This document shows, in pieces, positions 17,935-26,948 of a DNA stretch of 64,000 bases. The position numbers and the translations under genes were made by a program. This DNA comes from Actinomycetota bacterium (GTDB lineage: Bacteria; Actinomycetota; Acidimicrobiia; Acidimicrobiales; MedAcidi-G1), in the NCBI GenBank assembly GCA_018673475.1, contig JABHCN010000014.1, positions 1 through 64,000 on the forward strand, given 5' to 3'. The number at the start of each line of letters is the position of its first letter. The first letter of the stretch is position 1. The notes below the pieces were generated by a model. That model made no database searches. It saw only the letters and a program-made list of their open reading frames with translations, and was not told the DNA's origin.

Positions 17935-17971
17935 CCTGTTGGCCTACCTGTTGGCCTACCTGCTGGACCTA
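17935..17971. repeat. 12-bp tandem repeat downstream of NYN gene
   Basis: CCTGTTGGCCTA occurs twice exactly (17935-17946, 17947-17958), followed by a degenerate third copy and CCTACCTACCTTCCTAC. It fills the gap between the NYN-gene stop (17984) and the next start (17894). Confidence 0.85.
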
Positions 17972-17983
17972 CCTACCTTCCTA

Positions 17984-19033
17984 CTAGCCACTCGGCGAGA
18001 GAAGATAGTCACCCCGCTTGTCGTCCCATTCCATCGCCACAAGGTCCCTGGCGGCGGCCGCCCTGCAGAACTGCAGGAAACCGCTGTAGCCGAGCGCCCG
18101 CTCGCTGAAACCGTCGTCACGCCGGCGCAACTCGGTCTTGAGGCCCGACATTGCCACGCCCTTCTTTCGGCCACCACCGGTATCGGCAACCACCGCTGCC
18201 AACAGGTCAAACGCCACCTGGGCGGGCCCGTCACCTGTGACCAGATCAACCTCGGGGTCACGCTTGGCCCCCACCAGCTCAACTACCCGACGGTCGGCCA
18301 GATGGCGCAGCAACTCGGTGAAGCCGCGGAAGCCATGGTCAGACTCGGTGAAAGTGGGATCGATACGCAGGATCGCCCGCTTGAGGGTCGAGGCACGTAC
18401 ATCCTCATGCGAGCCCTGCATGCCTGCGAGCGTGGATATCACCAGCTCATCAAGGCTGGGATCCTCGACAGACGGGGTGTCGCCGGTCGGCGCCTCGGAC
18501 TTCGTACCCCCGCCGCGGCTGGCCTCCCGGCTGGCCTCTCGACTTGCCTCGACCCCCTCCAGGCGGTCGTAGAACAAGAACTCGTCGCAGGCCGGCGGCA
18601 GCAGGTTCGAGGTGGAATCACGTACCCCGATACCGATTACCCGACGATCCAGCTCACGCAACTTCTGCACCAACGGCGTGAAGTCACTGTCGCCCGTGCA
18701 AAGCACGAAGGTCGTCACGTAGTCACGTTCGAAGGCCAGCTCAAGGGCGTCTACGACCATCTTGATATCGGCGGCGTTCTTCCTGGCGGCACCCATTCGC
18801 TGCGGTATCTCGACCAGCTCAACCTGATGGCGGGTGAGGTGGCGACGGTCCTCGTCGAAACCGGACCAGTCGGCGTAGGCCCGTCGGTAGACGACGCGTC
18901 CCCTCTCGGCCATGGCGCGTGCGATCGGAGCAAAGTCGAAGCTCTTCAGCCCGAGGCTCTCTCTCGCGCCTATCGCCAGGTTCTCGTAGTCGAGAAACAG
19001 GCCCATCCGTTCCTCGTTGGCATCGGTTCTCAT
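17984..19033 (-). CDS. NYN-domain RNase-like protein with tandem LOTUS (OST-HTH) domains
   Basis: 349 residues. The N-terminal NYN/LabA-like PIN-fold domain (~10-160) has the acidic residues expected for a metal-dependent RNase: GLFLDYENLA, AADIKMVVDAL, and LCTGDSDFTPLV. A linker with a tandem repeat (ASREASREASR, ~163-175) leads to two regions of the OST-HTH/LOTUS type: about 190-255 (LKRAILRIDPTFTESDHGFRGF) and about 275-345 (LKTELRRRDDGFSERALGYSGF). LOTUS domains bind RNA, including G-rich RNA. This is likely an RNA-cleaving regulator of unknown target. Its ATG is at 19033. Confidence 0.88.
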   Translation of the reverse strand: MRTDANEERMGLFLDYENLAIGARESLGLKSFDFAPIARAMAERGRVVYRRAYADWSGFDEDRRHLTRHQVELVEIPQRMGAARKNAADIKMVVDALELAFERDYVTTFVLCTGDSDFTPLVQKLRELDRRVIGIGVRDSTSNLLPPACDEFLFYDRLEGVEASREASREASRGGGTKSEAPTGDTPSVEDPSLDELVISTLAGMQGSHEDVRASTLKRAILRIDPTFTESDHGFRGFTELLRHLADRRVVELVGAKRDPEVDLVTGDGPAQVAFDLLAAVVADTGGGRKKGVAMSGLKTELRRRDDGFSERALGYSGFLQFCRAAAARDLVAMEWDDKRGDYLLSPSG

Positions 19034-19100
19034 GGGTCCAGTGTGCCCGCACGGGCACCAGAACCGCGGACAGCCACTGTCTGACCTGCAGCGAGCAGGC

Positions 19101-20258
19101 TCAGAGGCAGGACCTGAGCGCCTCGATCAGGCCGTTGGCGCGCGGGTCTCCGGCGATCCCGCCTCCCATCTGGTTCATCACGTAGGCGAAGCCGACACCG
19201 TTCTCGAGGTCACCGAAGGCGATCGACCCACCAGCCCCGGGGTGACCGTAGGACTCCCCTGTCAGCATCGGGTTCACCTCCAGGTTGCGCATGAAGCCCA
19301 GGCCCCATGCACACTCGGCTACGAGGCTCAGGTCAGGCCCCCTCGATCGCTCGGAGCGGACGTGGCGCACCGTGTCATCTGAGACAAGCCGGATACCGTC
19401 GACGTCACCGACCGTGGCTGCGTAGATGCGGGCCAGGGCACGGGCCTCGCTGATCCCGTTGGCCGCCGGCATCTCGGTGGCGTGCATCTCGCGAGCGTTG
19501 AAGGGGTTCTCGGGGGCTCCGAACGGAATTGCCCCGTCCATGGTTAGCGCTCTGAAGCCCATGGTGCCGGGCCCCATTACAGCCATCATCAACTCGAGTT
19601 CCTCCTGGGTGGCAGGCGGCGGCGAGTTGAGCAGCGTCGCCACGCGACCCTCCTCGGATTCGGGTAGGCCGATGTAGGACTCCGCTCCCAGCGGTCCGGA
19701 CACCTCCTCGGCCAGGAACGCACCCAGGGTGCGGCCGTCTATACGCCGGACGACCTCGCCGACGATCCAGCCGTAGGTGATGGCGTGGTAGCCGTTTGCG
19801 GATCCCGGCTCCCATAGCGGTTCTTGTGCCTCAATGGCCCGCAGCACTGGTTCCACAGCCCATATCTCGTCCAGGGTCAACGGTGTGTCGACTGCCGCCA
19901 GCCCCGAACGGTGACTCATGCACTGGGCGACGGTTATGCCCCCCTTGCCACCGCCGGCGAACTCCGGCCAGTACTGTGACACGGGAGCCTCGTAGTCCAG
20001 CAGGCCACGCTCGTAGAGCATCGCGGCGCAGATGGCTGCCAGCCCCTTGGTGGTCGAAAAGTGCAGTTGCAGCGTGTCGCTCTCCCATGCACGACCCGAT
20101 GCCTGGTCGGCAAGGCCTCCCCAGACGTCAACAACCGGGACACCATCCACGTAGACACAGCAGGCCGCACCCACCTCGCCAAACTCGTCGAAGTTCCGCT
20201 GGAATGCCTCGGTCACCCCCGTGAAGCCCTCTGCCGTGGTGCCGTGTACCTCTGTCAT
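19101..20258 (-). CDS. Serine hydrolase, class C beta-lactamase-related (EstB-like)
   Basis: 385-residue enzyme of the beta-lactamase/penicillin-binding-protein-like esterase family (PF00144). The nucleophile is in the SxxK motif FSTTKGL (~70). The conserved Tyr is in [14 protein letters not shown], where EstB-type esterases have YxN or Yxx. The late HPGAGGS replaces the KTG box. N-terminal [17 protein letters not shown] is typical of the esterase branch. No signal peptide is seen, so it is probably a cytoplasmic esterase rather than a beta-lactamase. The start is the ATG at 20258, behind GAGGAGA. The frame extends upstream without family sequence. The physiological substrate is unknown. Confidence 0.85.
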   Translation of the reverse strand: MTEVHGTTAEGFTGVTEAFQRNFDEFGEVGAACCVYVDGVPVVDVWGGLADQASGRAWESDTLQLHFSTTKGLAAICAAMLYERGLLDYEAPVSQYWPEFAGGGKGGITVAQCMSHRSGLAAVDTPLTLDEIWAVEPVLRAIEAQEPLWEPGSANGYHAITYGWIVGEVVRRIDGRTLGAFLAEEVSGPLGAESYIGLPESEEGRVATLLNSPPPATQEELELMMAVMGPGTMGFRALTMDGAIPFGAPENPFNAREMHATEMPAANGISEARALARIYAATVGDVDGIRLVSDDTVRHVRSERSRGPDLSLVAECAWGLGFMRNLEVNPMLTGESYGHPGAGGSIAFGDLENGVGFAYVMNQMGGGIAGDPRANGLIEALRSCL

Positions 20259-20393
20259 GGTTCTCCTCGCTGGATCCACACATCGCAGGAACGTCTCCAC
20301 GCTCCCCTGAAGGTCGAACCTAGATGGCCACACCCCTACCATCCGTACCGGGCCTTTCGACGCAGTGACCCCTACCGACAGGGGGGTAGCCTT

Positions 20394-20418
20394 CCCGGAC
20401 CGGTGGACCGAGTCCGGG
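20394..20418 (+). promoter_or_regulatory. Hairpin in the leader of ltaE
   Basis: CCCGGAC (20394-20400) pairs with GTCCGGG (20412-20418), and the enclosed CGGTGGACCG extends the stem by three to four more pairs. It ends 33 bp before the GTG of ltaE, ahead of the GAGGAG/AGGGG ribosome-binding region. The 193-bp gap contains no recognised riboswitch consensus. The hairpin could be regulatory or a leftover terminator. Confidence 0.4.
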
Positions 20419-20451
20419 TACACCGGTTCATGAGGAGATAGGGGTCTGACA

Positions 20452-21480
20452 GTGAGCGAACAGGTGCCGACGCTGGCCGACTTCCGCAGCGACACCGTCA
20501 CGAAGGCAACCCCCGGGATGCGTGCAGCCATCGCCTCAGCAGACGTCGGCGACGACGTGTACGGCGAGGACCCGACAGTCAATGCCCTGCAGGACCACAT
20601 GGCCGGCCTGACCGGAAAGGAGGCTGCCCTCTTCTTTCCTGCTGCAACCCAGAGCAACCTCGCAGCGGTCCTCAGCCACTGCCAGCGCGGCGACGAGTAC
20701 ATCATCGGACGCAACTACCACATCCTCATCAACGAGGTGTCCGGCACGGCAGCCCTCGGCGGTGCGGTTCCGTGGCCGATCGAAACCGATGAGAACGGCT
20801 CCTTCACCCCCGAGGCCGTCCGGAGTGCAGTCAAGGAACCTGACCAGCACCACCCGGTAACCCACCTGTTGTGTCTCGAGAACACCGTCAACGGCTCCCC
20901 ACAACCGGTCGACCTGATAGACGACCTGGCCGCGACCGCCCGGGACTGTGGCCTCTCGGTACACCTTGACGGGGCCCGCCTGTTCAACGCCGCCACAGCC
21001 CTCGACGTTCCGGTGGCCGACATCATCCAGAACGTCGACACGGCCTCCATCTGCCTTTCCAAGGGACTTGGAGCCCCCATGGGCGCCATGCTCGTTGGCG
21101 ATGGTGAATCGATCGCACGTGCATTCCGTCTGCGCAAGATGCTCGGAGGCGGCATGCGACAGGTGGGCCACATGGCTGCCGCCTGCCTGTACGCCCTCGA
21201 CCACCACGTGGACCGGCTTGCTGTAGACCACGAGAACGCCGCCCTCATCGCCGACGGGTTCCGCCAGGTTGAGGGACTGGGGGTCAGTCAGGCGACCAAC
21301 ATGGTCTGGCTGACTCCTCCCGCGGATCACCACGACGCCCTTGCAGCCCATCTGGCTGCCGACGGCCTGCTGCTGTGGCCGTGGAAGCCCACCATGCGTA
21401 TCGTTACCCATCTCGATGTCGATGCAGGGCAGGCTCAGGCACTCGTCGACTCGGTGCACAGTTTCTTCAATCAGGTCTGA
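20452..21480 (+). CDS. ltaE: Low-specificity L-threonine aldolase
   Basis: PLP enzyme splitting L-threonine or allo-threonine and other beta-hydroxy amino acids into glycine and an aldehyde; 342 residues. It shows [17 protein letters not shown] at the N-terminus, [14 protein letters not shown], the LENTVNG segment, [11 protein letters not shown], and the PLP-binding Lys204 in [14 protein letters not shown]. It ends in a typical C-terminal small domain. The start is a GTG. The next gene, an SDR, begins 15 bp after the stop, and a FAD oxidoreductase follows. The three form a small operon acting on amino-acid or hydroxy-amino-acid substrates. Confidence 0.92.
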   Translation: MSEQVPTLADFRSDTVTKATPGMRAAIASADVGDDVYGEDPTVNALQDHMAGLTGKEAALFFPAATQSNLAAVLSHCQRGDEYIIGRNYHILINEVSGTAALGGAVPWPIETDENGSFTPEAVRSAVKEPDQHHPVTHLLCLENTVNGSPQPVDLIDDLAATARDCGLSVHLDGARLFNAATALDVPVADIIQNVDTASICLSKGLGAPMGAMLVGDGESIARAFRLRKMLGGGMRQVGHMAAACLYALDHHVDRLAVDHENAALIADGFRQVEGLGVSQATNMVWLTPPADHHDALAAHLAADGLLLWPWKPTMRIVTHLDVDAGQAQALVDSVHSFFNQV

Positions 21481-21495
21481 CAGGAAGGCAACATC

Positions 21496-22302
21496 ATGGG
21501 CACGGCACACGAAGGTCAGGTGGTCGTGGTCACCGGCGCAGGACGGGGCATCGGCCGGGCAATCGCCGAGCGGTTCGCCGGTGCAGGTGCCCACGTTGTC
21601 GTGAACGACATCGACGCCGATGTGGTCGCAGAGGTGGTCGACCACATTCTCTCCGCCGGAGGCACCGCCGCCGGGGCCGTGGCTGATGTCTCAGACAGCG
21701 CTCAGGTGGCATCCATCTTCGACACGGCACTCGATGCCTACGGAACAGTCGACGTGCTGGTCAACAACGCCGGCATTGTCAGCCCGATGCTCCACTTCTT
21801 CGAGGCCGACGAGGCGTGGTGGCGGCGCATAATCGATGTGAACCTGACCGGGCACTTCCTCTGCTCGCACCGTGCGGCCCGCATCATGGCCGACAAGGGT
21901 GCCGGGGTGATCATCAACATGTCGTCCGGCGGTGCCACCCGGGCCCACCGGGCATTCAGCGCCTACGACGCCTCCAAGGGCGGAATCGAGGCGCTGACCC
22001 GCGCCATGGCCCTCGATCTGGGGCCCTACGGAATCAGGGTGTTCGCCCTCGTCCCCGGCGCCATCGACACCGTCGGCATGTCAGACGAGGAAGCGGCGCT
22101 CCGGGGCGAGAACATCCCGCTCGGACGGCCCGGTTATCCCGACGACATGGCAGGCCCTGCCCTGTTCCTTGCCTCCGACGACGCCCGCTACATGACCGGC
22201 GACGTGTTGAAGGTAGATGGCGGGATGCTCGCACAGCAGCGTTCGGCAACCGTCGACATCATGCCTCCGAGCGATTTCCCCGACCTGGCCGACCTGGACT
22301 GA
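21496..22302 (+). CDS. SDR family oxidoreductase
   Basis: Classical short-chain dehydrogenase of 268 residues. TGAGRGIG lies at 14-21, NNAGIV near 92, the catalytic Ser in INMSSGG, and Tyr157/Lys161 in YDASK. The C-terminal PGAIDT segment and DGG near 240 are also typical. Asp after the second beta strand (VVVNDID) favours NAD over NADP. AGGAAGG precedes the ATG by seven bases. It is coupled to ltaE (15-bp gap) and is followed by the FAD oxidoreductase after 40 bp. The substrate is unknown; oxidation of a beta-hydroxy amino acid or of the aldolase-derived product is a context-based guess. Confidence 0.88.
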   Translation: MGTAHEGQVVVVTGAGRGIGRAIAERFAGAGAHVVVNDIDADVVAEVVDHILSAGGTAAGAVADVSDSAQVASIFDTALDAYGTVDVLVNNAGIVSPMLHFFEADEAWWRRIIDVNLTGHFLCSHRAARIMADKGAGVIINMSSGGATRAHRAFSAYDASKGGIEALTRAMALDLGPYGIRVFALVPGAIDTVGMSDEEAALRGENIPLGRPGYPDDMAGPALFLASDDARYMTGDVLKVDGGMLAQQRSATVDIMPPSDFPDLADLD

Positions 22303-22342
22303 CCCAGGGTCACAGACAGACGCTGCCAGACCGGCAAACCTG

Positions 22343-23527
22343 ATGCCAGCAGATCGCTTCGACACCATCATCGTCGGTGGTGCCGTGATCGGCAGCGCAG
22401 TCGCCTACTTCCTCTCGGAGAACCCCGACTACACGGGCACGGTTCTGGTGGTGGAGCCGGATCCTACCTATGCACTCTCATCGACGACCCTGTCGTGTGC
22501 GAGCATCCGACACCAGTTCTCGAACCCGGTGAACGTGGAGTTGTCGCTTTTCGGCACACAGTTCCTCAACGACTTCAACGATCTTGTCGAGGTCGGTGGC
22601 GAGTCGCCCGACCTCTGCTACAGGGACACCGGTTACCTCTTCCTTGCCCCCGAGTCGGGATGGGCCACACTCGAGGCCAACCACCAGATCCAGTCCGCCT
22701 GTGGTGCCGACATAACCTTGATGGACCGCGAACAACTCGGTCAACGGTTCCCCTATCTGGCTGTAGACGACCTCTCCGGCGGGAGTATCGGGGTGAGCGG
22801 AGAGGGAACCTTCGACGCCTTCGCCCTCATGTGGGGGCTGCGCCAACGTGCCCGACACAACGGGGTCGATTACACGACCGACAGGGTCGTGGACCTGCAG
22901 GTGGAGGACAACCGGGTACTGGCCGTCCAACTGGAGAGCGGCCGAACAGTCCGGTGCAGCCACGTGGTGAATGCCGCTGGCCCACGCTCCGCCACCATTG
23001 CCGACATGGCCGGTATCCCCCTACCTGTAGAGGCCCGCAACCGGTCGGTGTTCGTATTTGACGCTGCCGAACCGGCCGAACGCAACCTGCCGATGATCGT
23101 CGACCCGTCTGGGGTCTACGTGCGCTCAGAACCCCCCTACTTCCTCGCCGGTGCCCCTCCCACAGATGACGTTGCCGTCGATGCCGACGACCTCACGGTC
23201 GTGCACGAGGAGTTCGAGGATCTGATCTGGCCCGTTCTGGCCGAGCGGATACCCAGCTTCGACCGCCTCAGGGTCACGCACTCCTGGGCCGGGCACTATG
23301 CCTACAACGTCATCGACCAGAACGCAGTCGTCGGCCCCGCCCATCCGGTGGAGAACCTCATCCTGGCCAACGGCTTCAGTGGCCACGGGCTGCAACAGGC
23401 TCCCGGAGTTGGACGGGCCGTTGCCGAACTGCTCACCTACGGCGAATACACGAGCATCGACCTGAGCCAGCTGGGCTATGCCCGAATCGCAGCCGGGAAG
23501 CCGTTCCAGGAGTCGGCAATCATCTGA
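22343..23527 (+). CDS. FAD-dependent oxidoreductase, DAO family (FOXRED1/sarcosine-oxidase-like)
   Basis: 394-residue flavoprotein of the D-amino-acid oxidase superfamily. The dinucleotide-binding motif IIVGGAVIGSAVAYFL (9-24) and its acidic partner VVEPDP are present. The segment SCASIRHQFSNPVNVELS resembles the IRQQFS landmark of FOXRED1-like and sarcosine/dimethylglycine-oxidase-like proteins. The C-terminal end LILANGFSGHGLQQAPGVGRAVAELL is typical. Likely substrates are secondary or N-methylated amino acids. The ATG at 22343 has a weak ribosome-binding site. It is the last gene of the ltaE-SDR operon and converges with livF. Confidence 0.85.
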   Translation: MPADRFDTIIVGGAVIGSAVAYFLSENPDYTGTVLVVEPDPTYALSSTTLSCASIRHQFSNPVNVELSLFGTQFLNDFNDLVEVGGESPDLCYRDTGYLFLAPESGWATLEANHQIQSACGADITLMDREQLGQRFPYLAVDDLSGGSIGVSGEGTFDAFALMWGLRQRARHNGVDYTTDRVVDLQVEDNRVLAVQLESGRTVRCSHVVNAAGPRSATIADMAGIPLPVEARNRSVFVFDAAEPAERNLPMIVDPSGVYVRSEPPYFLAGAPPTDDVAVDADDLTVVHEEFEDLIWPVLAERIPSFDRLRVTHSWAGHYAYNVIDQNAVVGPAHPVENLILANGFSGHGLQQAPGVGRAVAELLTYGEYTSIDLSQLGYARIAAGKPFQESAII

Positions 23528-23554
23528 TGGCGATCGCCTGGGGCGACCGGCTGC

Positions 23555-24319
23555 TCAGGTCTCGCCGAGGTAGGCGGCCCTCATCTCGGGGTTGGCAAGC
23601 AGCGACTTTGCGGAGTCGTCCAGCACCACCATGCCGGTCTGGAGCACCCACCCCCGGTCGGCGATGGAGAGGGCCATGTTGGCGTTCTGTTCAACCATGA
23701 ACACCGCCATCCCCTCCTCGTTGATCTGCTGGATGAGATCGAAGTTCTGCTGGACAAGCGCCGGAGCCAGACCCATGGAGGGCTCGTCCATCAACAGGAC
23801 CGTTGGCCTCGACATGAGCGCACGTCCGATGGCGACCATCTGCTGCTCGCCCCCAGAGAGGGTCCCGGCCTTCTGGGAGAGCCGCTCCTCGACCCGTGGG
23901 AACAACTCGAACACGTGCTGCAGGTCAGCCTCGATCCCATCCTTGTCGCTGCGCAGGTAGGCGCCCAGAACGAGGTTCTCCTTGACGCTTAGCCGCTTGA
24001 AGAGGCGACGGTTCTCAGGGACCATCGTCACCCCGTTCTCCACCCGGTAGCTGATCGGCTTGTTGTTGACCACCTCGCCATGGAGCACCACGTCTCCCGA
24101 GGTGGGTGTGACCATCCCCAGAAGCGCTTTGAGCGTTGTGGTCTTTCCGCTGGCGTTTCCCCCCAGCAGGCAGACAAGCTCTCCCGGGTAGATGGCGAGG
24201 TTGACGTCCTTGAGAATGTGGACGGCGCCGTAGTGCGTGTTCACATTGCGGAACTCCAACAGTGCCACCCGGTCGCCTCCAGGCGCCTGACCCATCGCTG
24301 CGTCGTCCGCCACGCTCAT
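23555..24319 (-). CDS. livF: Branched-chain amino-acid ABC transporter ATPase (LivF)
   Basis: 254-residue ATPase. Walker A is GGNASGKTT, the signature LSGGEQQMVAIGRALM, Walker B VLLMDEPSMGLAP and the switch segment FMVEQNANMAL. The last segment and the MVPENRRLF region are typical of LivF. The start ATG overlaps the livG stop (ATGA). The 14-residue N-terminal extension before VALLEFRNVNTHYG leaves an alternative start at the second Met. It is the last gene of the minus-strand livHMGF operon. A GGCGATCGCC palindrome at 23529-23538 lies in the short gap to the convergent oxidoreductase. Confidence 0.92.
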   Translation of the reverse strand: MSVADDAAMGQAPGGDRVALLEFRNVNTHYGAVHILKDVNLAIYPGELVCLLGGNASGKTTTLKALLGMVTPTSGDVVLHGEVVNNKPISYRVENGVTMVPENRRLFKRLSVKENLVLGAYLRSDKDGIEADLQHVFELFPRVEERLSQKAGTLSGGEQQMVAIGRALMSRPTVLLMDEPSMGLAPALVQQNFDLIQQINEEGMAVFMVEQNANMALSIADRGWVLQTGMVVLDDSAKSLLANPEMRAAYLGET

Positions 24320-25104
24320 GCCTCATCCTCTGCTGGTCGTCCGAGGTAGGCCTCGACAACATCGGGGTTGGTCGACACCTCGTCGTAGGAGCCCTGGGCG
24401 ATCGGTACACCGTGGTCCAATACGACCACCCGGTCCGATACGTCTCTCACCACGCGCATGTCGTGTTCGATCATGACGATCGTGAAGCCCCACTCTGAGC
24501 GGAGCCGACCAATGAGGGCGGTCAACTCGGCGGTCTCCATCGGGTTCATTCCAGCGACCGGCTCGTCGAGCAGCATCAGGCGGGGCTGGGTGGCCATTGC
24601 CCGTGCTATCTCCAACCGCCTCCGGTTGGCATAGGAGAGAACGAAGGCCGGCTGGTCGTAGCGGTAACCGACGAGGCGTGAACCAAAGAAGGCCAGGACC
24701 TCCTTGGCATGCTCCTCAATCTCCCTTTCCTCCTGCTTGAAAGCTGCCGTCTGGAGCAGCGCCCCAAAGACCAACTGCGAGGTACGGCAGTGCTGTGCGA
24801 CCATGATGTTTTCGAGAACGGTCATGTTGGGGAACAGCCGCACGTTCTGAAATGTGCGTGCAATCCCAAGGCCGGTTACCTGATGCGGCTCCAACCCCAG
24901 GATCGACTCGTCATCGAAGAGAATGTCGCCCTCTGTTGGATCCACCAGGCCTGTGATGGCATTGAAGAAGGTGGTCTTTCCGGCACCGTTCGGGCCGATC
25001 ACGCTGACGATCTCTCCCTCGTCGACGTGGAAGTTGAGACCCGACAGGGCATCCAGGCCACCGAAGGTGATCTTCAGGTCACGGATCTCCATGAGGTGGC
25101 TCAT
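24316..25104 (-). CDS. livG: Branched-chain amino-acid ABC transporter ATPase (LivG)
   Basis: 262-residue ATPase partner of LivF. Walker A is GPNGAGKTT, the Q-loop region IARTFQNVRLFPNMTVLENIMV is typical of LivG, Walker B is LMLLDEPVAGMNP and the switch His is in IEHDMRVV. The signature reads LSYANRRRLEIARAMA, so Ala stands where most LivG proteins have Gly (LSYGxxRR). It overlaps livM upstream and livF downstream by 4 bp each (ATGA). Confidence 0.92.
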   Translation of the reverse strand: MSHLMEIRDLKITFGGLDALSGLNFHVDEGEIVSVIGPNGAGKTTFFNAITGLVDPTEGDILFDDESILGLEPHQVTGLGIARTFQNVRLFPNMTVLENIMVAQHCRTSQLVFGALLQTAAFKQEEREIEEHAKEVLAFFGSRLVGYRYDQPAFVLSYANRRRLEIARAMATQPRLMLLDEPVAGMNPMETAELTALIGRLRSEWGFTIVMIEHDMRVVRDVSDRVVVLDHGVPIAQGSYDEVSTNPDVVEAYLGRPAEDEA

Positions 25105-26948
25105 GCGTCGCTCCCCTCGTGGGACGCAGCCTCGTGCTCTTCGGCCTCATGTTCCTCTGCCTCGTGCTCCTCGCCCTTGAACCAGACATCCTGGAGGAAC
25201 TCCTCCTGGTGGAGCTCCTGACTGCGTCGGGCGCTCGGTACGAGACCTTCGGGTCGCTGGAGCATCATGAAGACCAGCAGGGCGCCGTAGATCAGCAACT
25301 TGAACGACTGGAACTCGTGGAGCAGACCAGGCTGCCTAGGCCCACCCAGAATGCCGATCAACACGAACGAACCCACGAGGACACCGGCGATATTGCCCAT
25401 TCCACCCACGATCACAACAACCAGGATGATGATCGAAACAAGGATCATGAAGCTGTTCGGGAAAACCGAACCGACCTTGGCAACGAGAATCGCGCCGCTG
25501 AACGACGCCAGGACTGCACCGACCACAAAAGCCAGGAGCTTGGTGTTGACCGTGTTGATACCCATCGCCTCGGCGACCTTCTCGTCCTCACGGATGGCCA
25601 TCCAGGCCCTCCCGAGACGAGATGCCTGAAGGCGCCATGAGATGTAGATGGCCAGGGCACAAAACACCAGTACCAGGTAGAAGACCGATCTGGGGTCAGT
25701 TCCCTTGATGGTGATGAAGCCCAGGTCGACACCGGGAACGTTGGTGATCCCCTGAGCGCCTCCGAAGTAGGGCTTCAACCAGTCAGACATGAACAACAGG
25801 CGGATGATCTCGCCGAAGCCGAGGGTGACGATTGCCAGGTAGTCGCCGCGCATCCTGATCACGGGCGCACCGATGACCAGGCCGACGATTCCGGCGAACA
25901 CGACGACGATCACGAGGGTGATCCCAAAATGGAGTTCAGGGGCAAAGAACGGTGAGTCGGGAGAGGTCAGGACGGCCGTGGTGTAACCCCCGACAGCGAA
26001 GAAGGCCACGTACCCGAGATCCAGAATTCCGGCAAGGCCGACCACGATGTTCAGGCCGAGAGCCAGAAGCAGGAACAAACCGACGTTTGCCAGGAGCTCG
26101 TTCATGATCGTGCCGAGGAAGAGGGGAAGTATGACGATCAGCAGAGCCACCACAACGAAGAGGATTCTGGATGCCCGCTTGCGCTCGGGGCCCTCCAACT
26201 CGCTGTAGTTGGCCTTCGCCGCCTTGAGCCTGCCCTTGGTCAACACCGACACGCCCCCGATGACCACTGCCAACACGATCGACCAGACGATTGTGACGCC
26301 ACCCCTCTTGGCGTAGATGGAATCGGTCAGGAACTCGAGGCCGAATCCCTCAGACAGGTCGGAGATAGCGCCCTCCAACACGGCAAAGGCAAGCAGGCCG
26401 AAGGCGGAAAAGGAGACCACGCGTCGCACATCGGCCGAAACCACATGGATCGCTGACCCCAGCAGCCCCAGGACGCAACACGCCACGATCCACGCCGCTA
26501 CGCCAAAGCCGAGGCCACGGCCATAGTTGAGCAACTCCAGCAGCTGCGGGCTCCAGTTGACCAGCGGATCACGGATGTTGAAGGTGTTGAGGGCCAACAT
26601 GAACACGGCCATACCGACCCCGCCCACGAGCCCCGTCAGGGCACCGGCCACAAGGTCACGACCTCCTGGCTCGGGCGACTCCACGCCCTCCAGTTCCACC
26701 CGCTTTGAGACAACGAAGCCGAGCATCAGCGGTATCCAGAGCAGCGAGAGGTATCCGAGGCTCAGAACCGGATGGATGAGGATGCGGCGGTCAAGACCGA
26801 CGGGCATGCCGATCAGCGACACCAGCACAAGAGCCAGGGTGCAGAGTCCGCCCCACTTTCCGATCTTTCGCCAGTCCTGGTCGGCCACAGACGCCCGATT
26901 GACGGACCCGGATGACGATGCAGTCGATGAGGTCATCGTGGCGCTCAT
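25101..26948 (-). CDS. livM: Branched-chain amino-acid ABC transporter permease (LivM), extended form
   Basis: 615-residue permease. The normal LivM transport domain starts only near residue 270 (LLANVGLFLLLALGLNIVVGLAGILDLG split over the first helices, then MRGDYLAIVTLGFGEIIRLL and the EAA-like WMAIREDEKVAEAMGIN). The first ~265 residues hold about six or seven extra hydrophobic segments not found in E. coli LivM (425 aa). The C-terminus ends in a charged tail with the repeat EEHEA three times, encoded by 15-bp DNA repeats. Such His/Glu tails can bind metal, but this is untested here. ATGA overlaps link it to livH and livG. Confidence 0.9.
   Translation of the reverse strand: MSATMTSSTASSSGSVNRASVADQDWRKIGKWGGLCTLALVLVSLIGMPVGLDRRILIHPVLSLGYLSLLWIPLMLGFVVSKRVELEGVESPEPGGRDLVAGALTGLVGGVGMAVFMLALNTFNIRDPLVNWSPQLLELLNYGRGLGFGVAAWIVACCVLGLLGSAIHVVSADVRRVVSFSAFGLLAFAVLEGAISDLSEGFGLEFLTDSIYAKRGGVTIVWSIVLAVVIGGVSVLTKGRLKAAKANYSELEGPERKRASRILFVVVALLIVILPLFLGTIMNELLANVGLFLLLALGLNIVVGLAGILDLGYVAFFAVGGYTTAVLTSPDSPFFAPELHFGITLVIVVVFAGIVGLVIGAPVIRMRGDYLAIVTLGFGEIIRLLFMSDWLKPYFGGAQGITNVPGVDLGFITIKGTDPRSVFYLVLVFCALAIYISWRLQASRLGRAWMAIREDEKVAEAMGINTVNTKLLAFVVGAVLASFSGAILVAKVGSVFPNSFMILVSIIILVVVIVGGMGNIAGVLVGSFVLIGILGGPRQPGLLHEFQSFKLLIYGALLVFMMLQRPEGLVPSARRSQELHQEEFLQDVWFKGEEHEAEEHEAEEHEAASHEGSDA

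Noticed and set aside
17935-17971. Short repeats as a CRISPR array
   Set aside because: The units are 12 bp, directly adjacent and lack spacers; no cas genes are near.
23529-23538. GGCGATCGCC palindrome as a HIP1-type repeat
   Set aside because: Only a single copy was noticed, and one 10-bp palindrome in a GC-rich gap is weak evidence.
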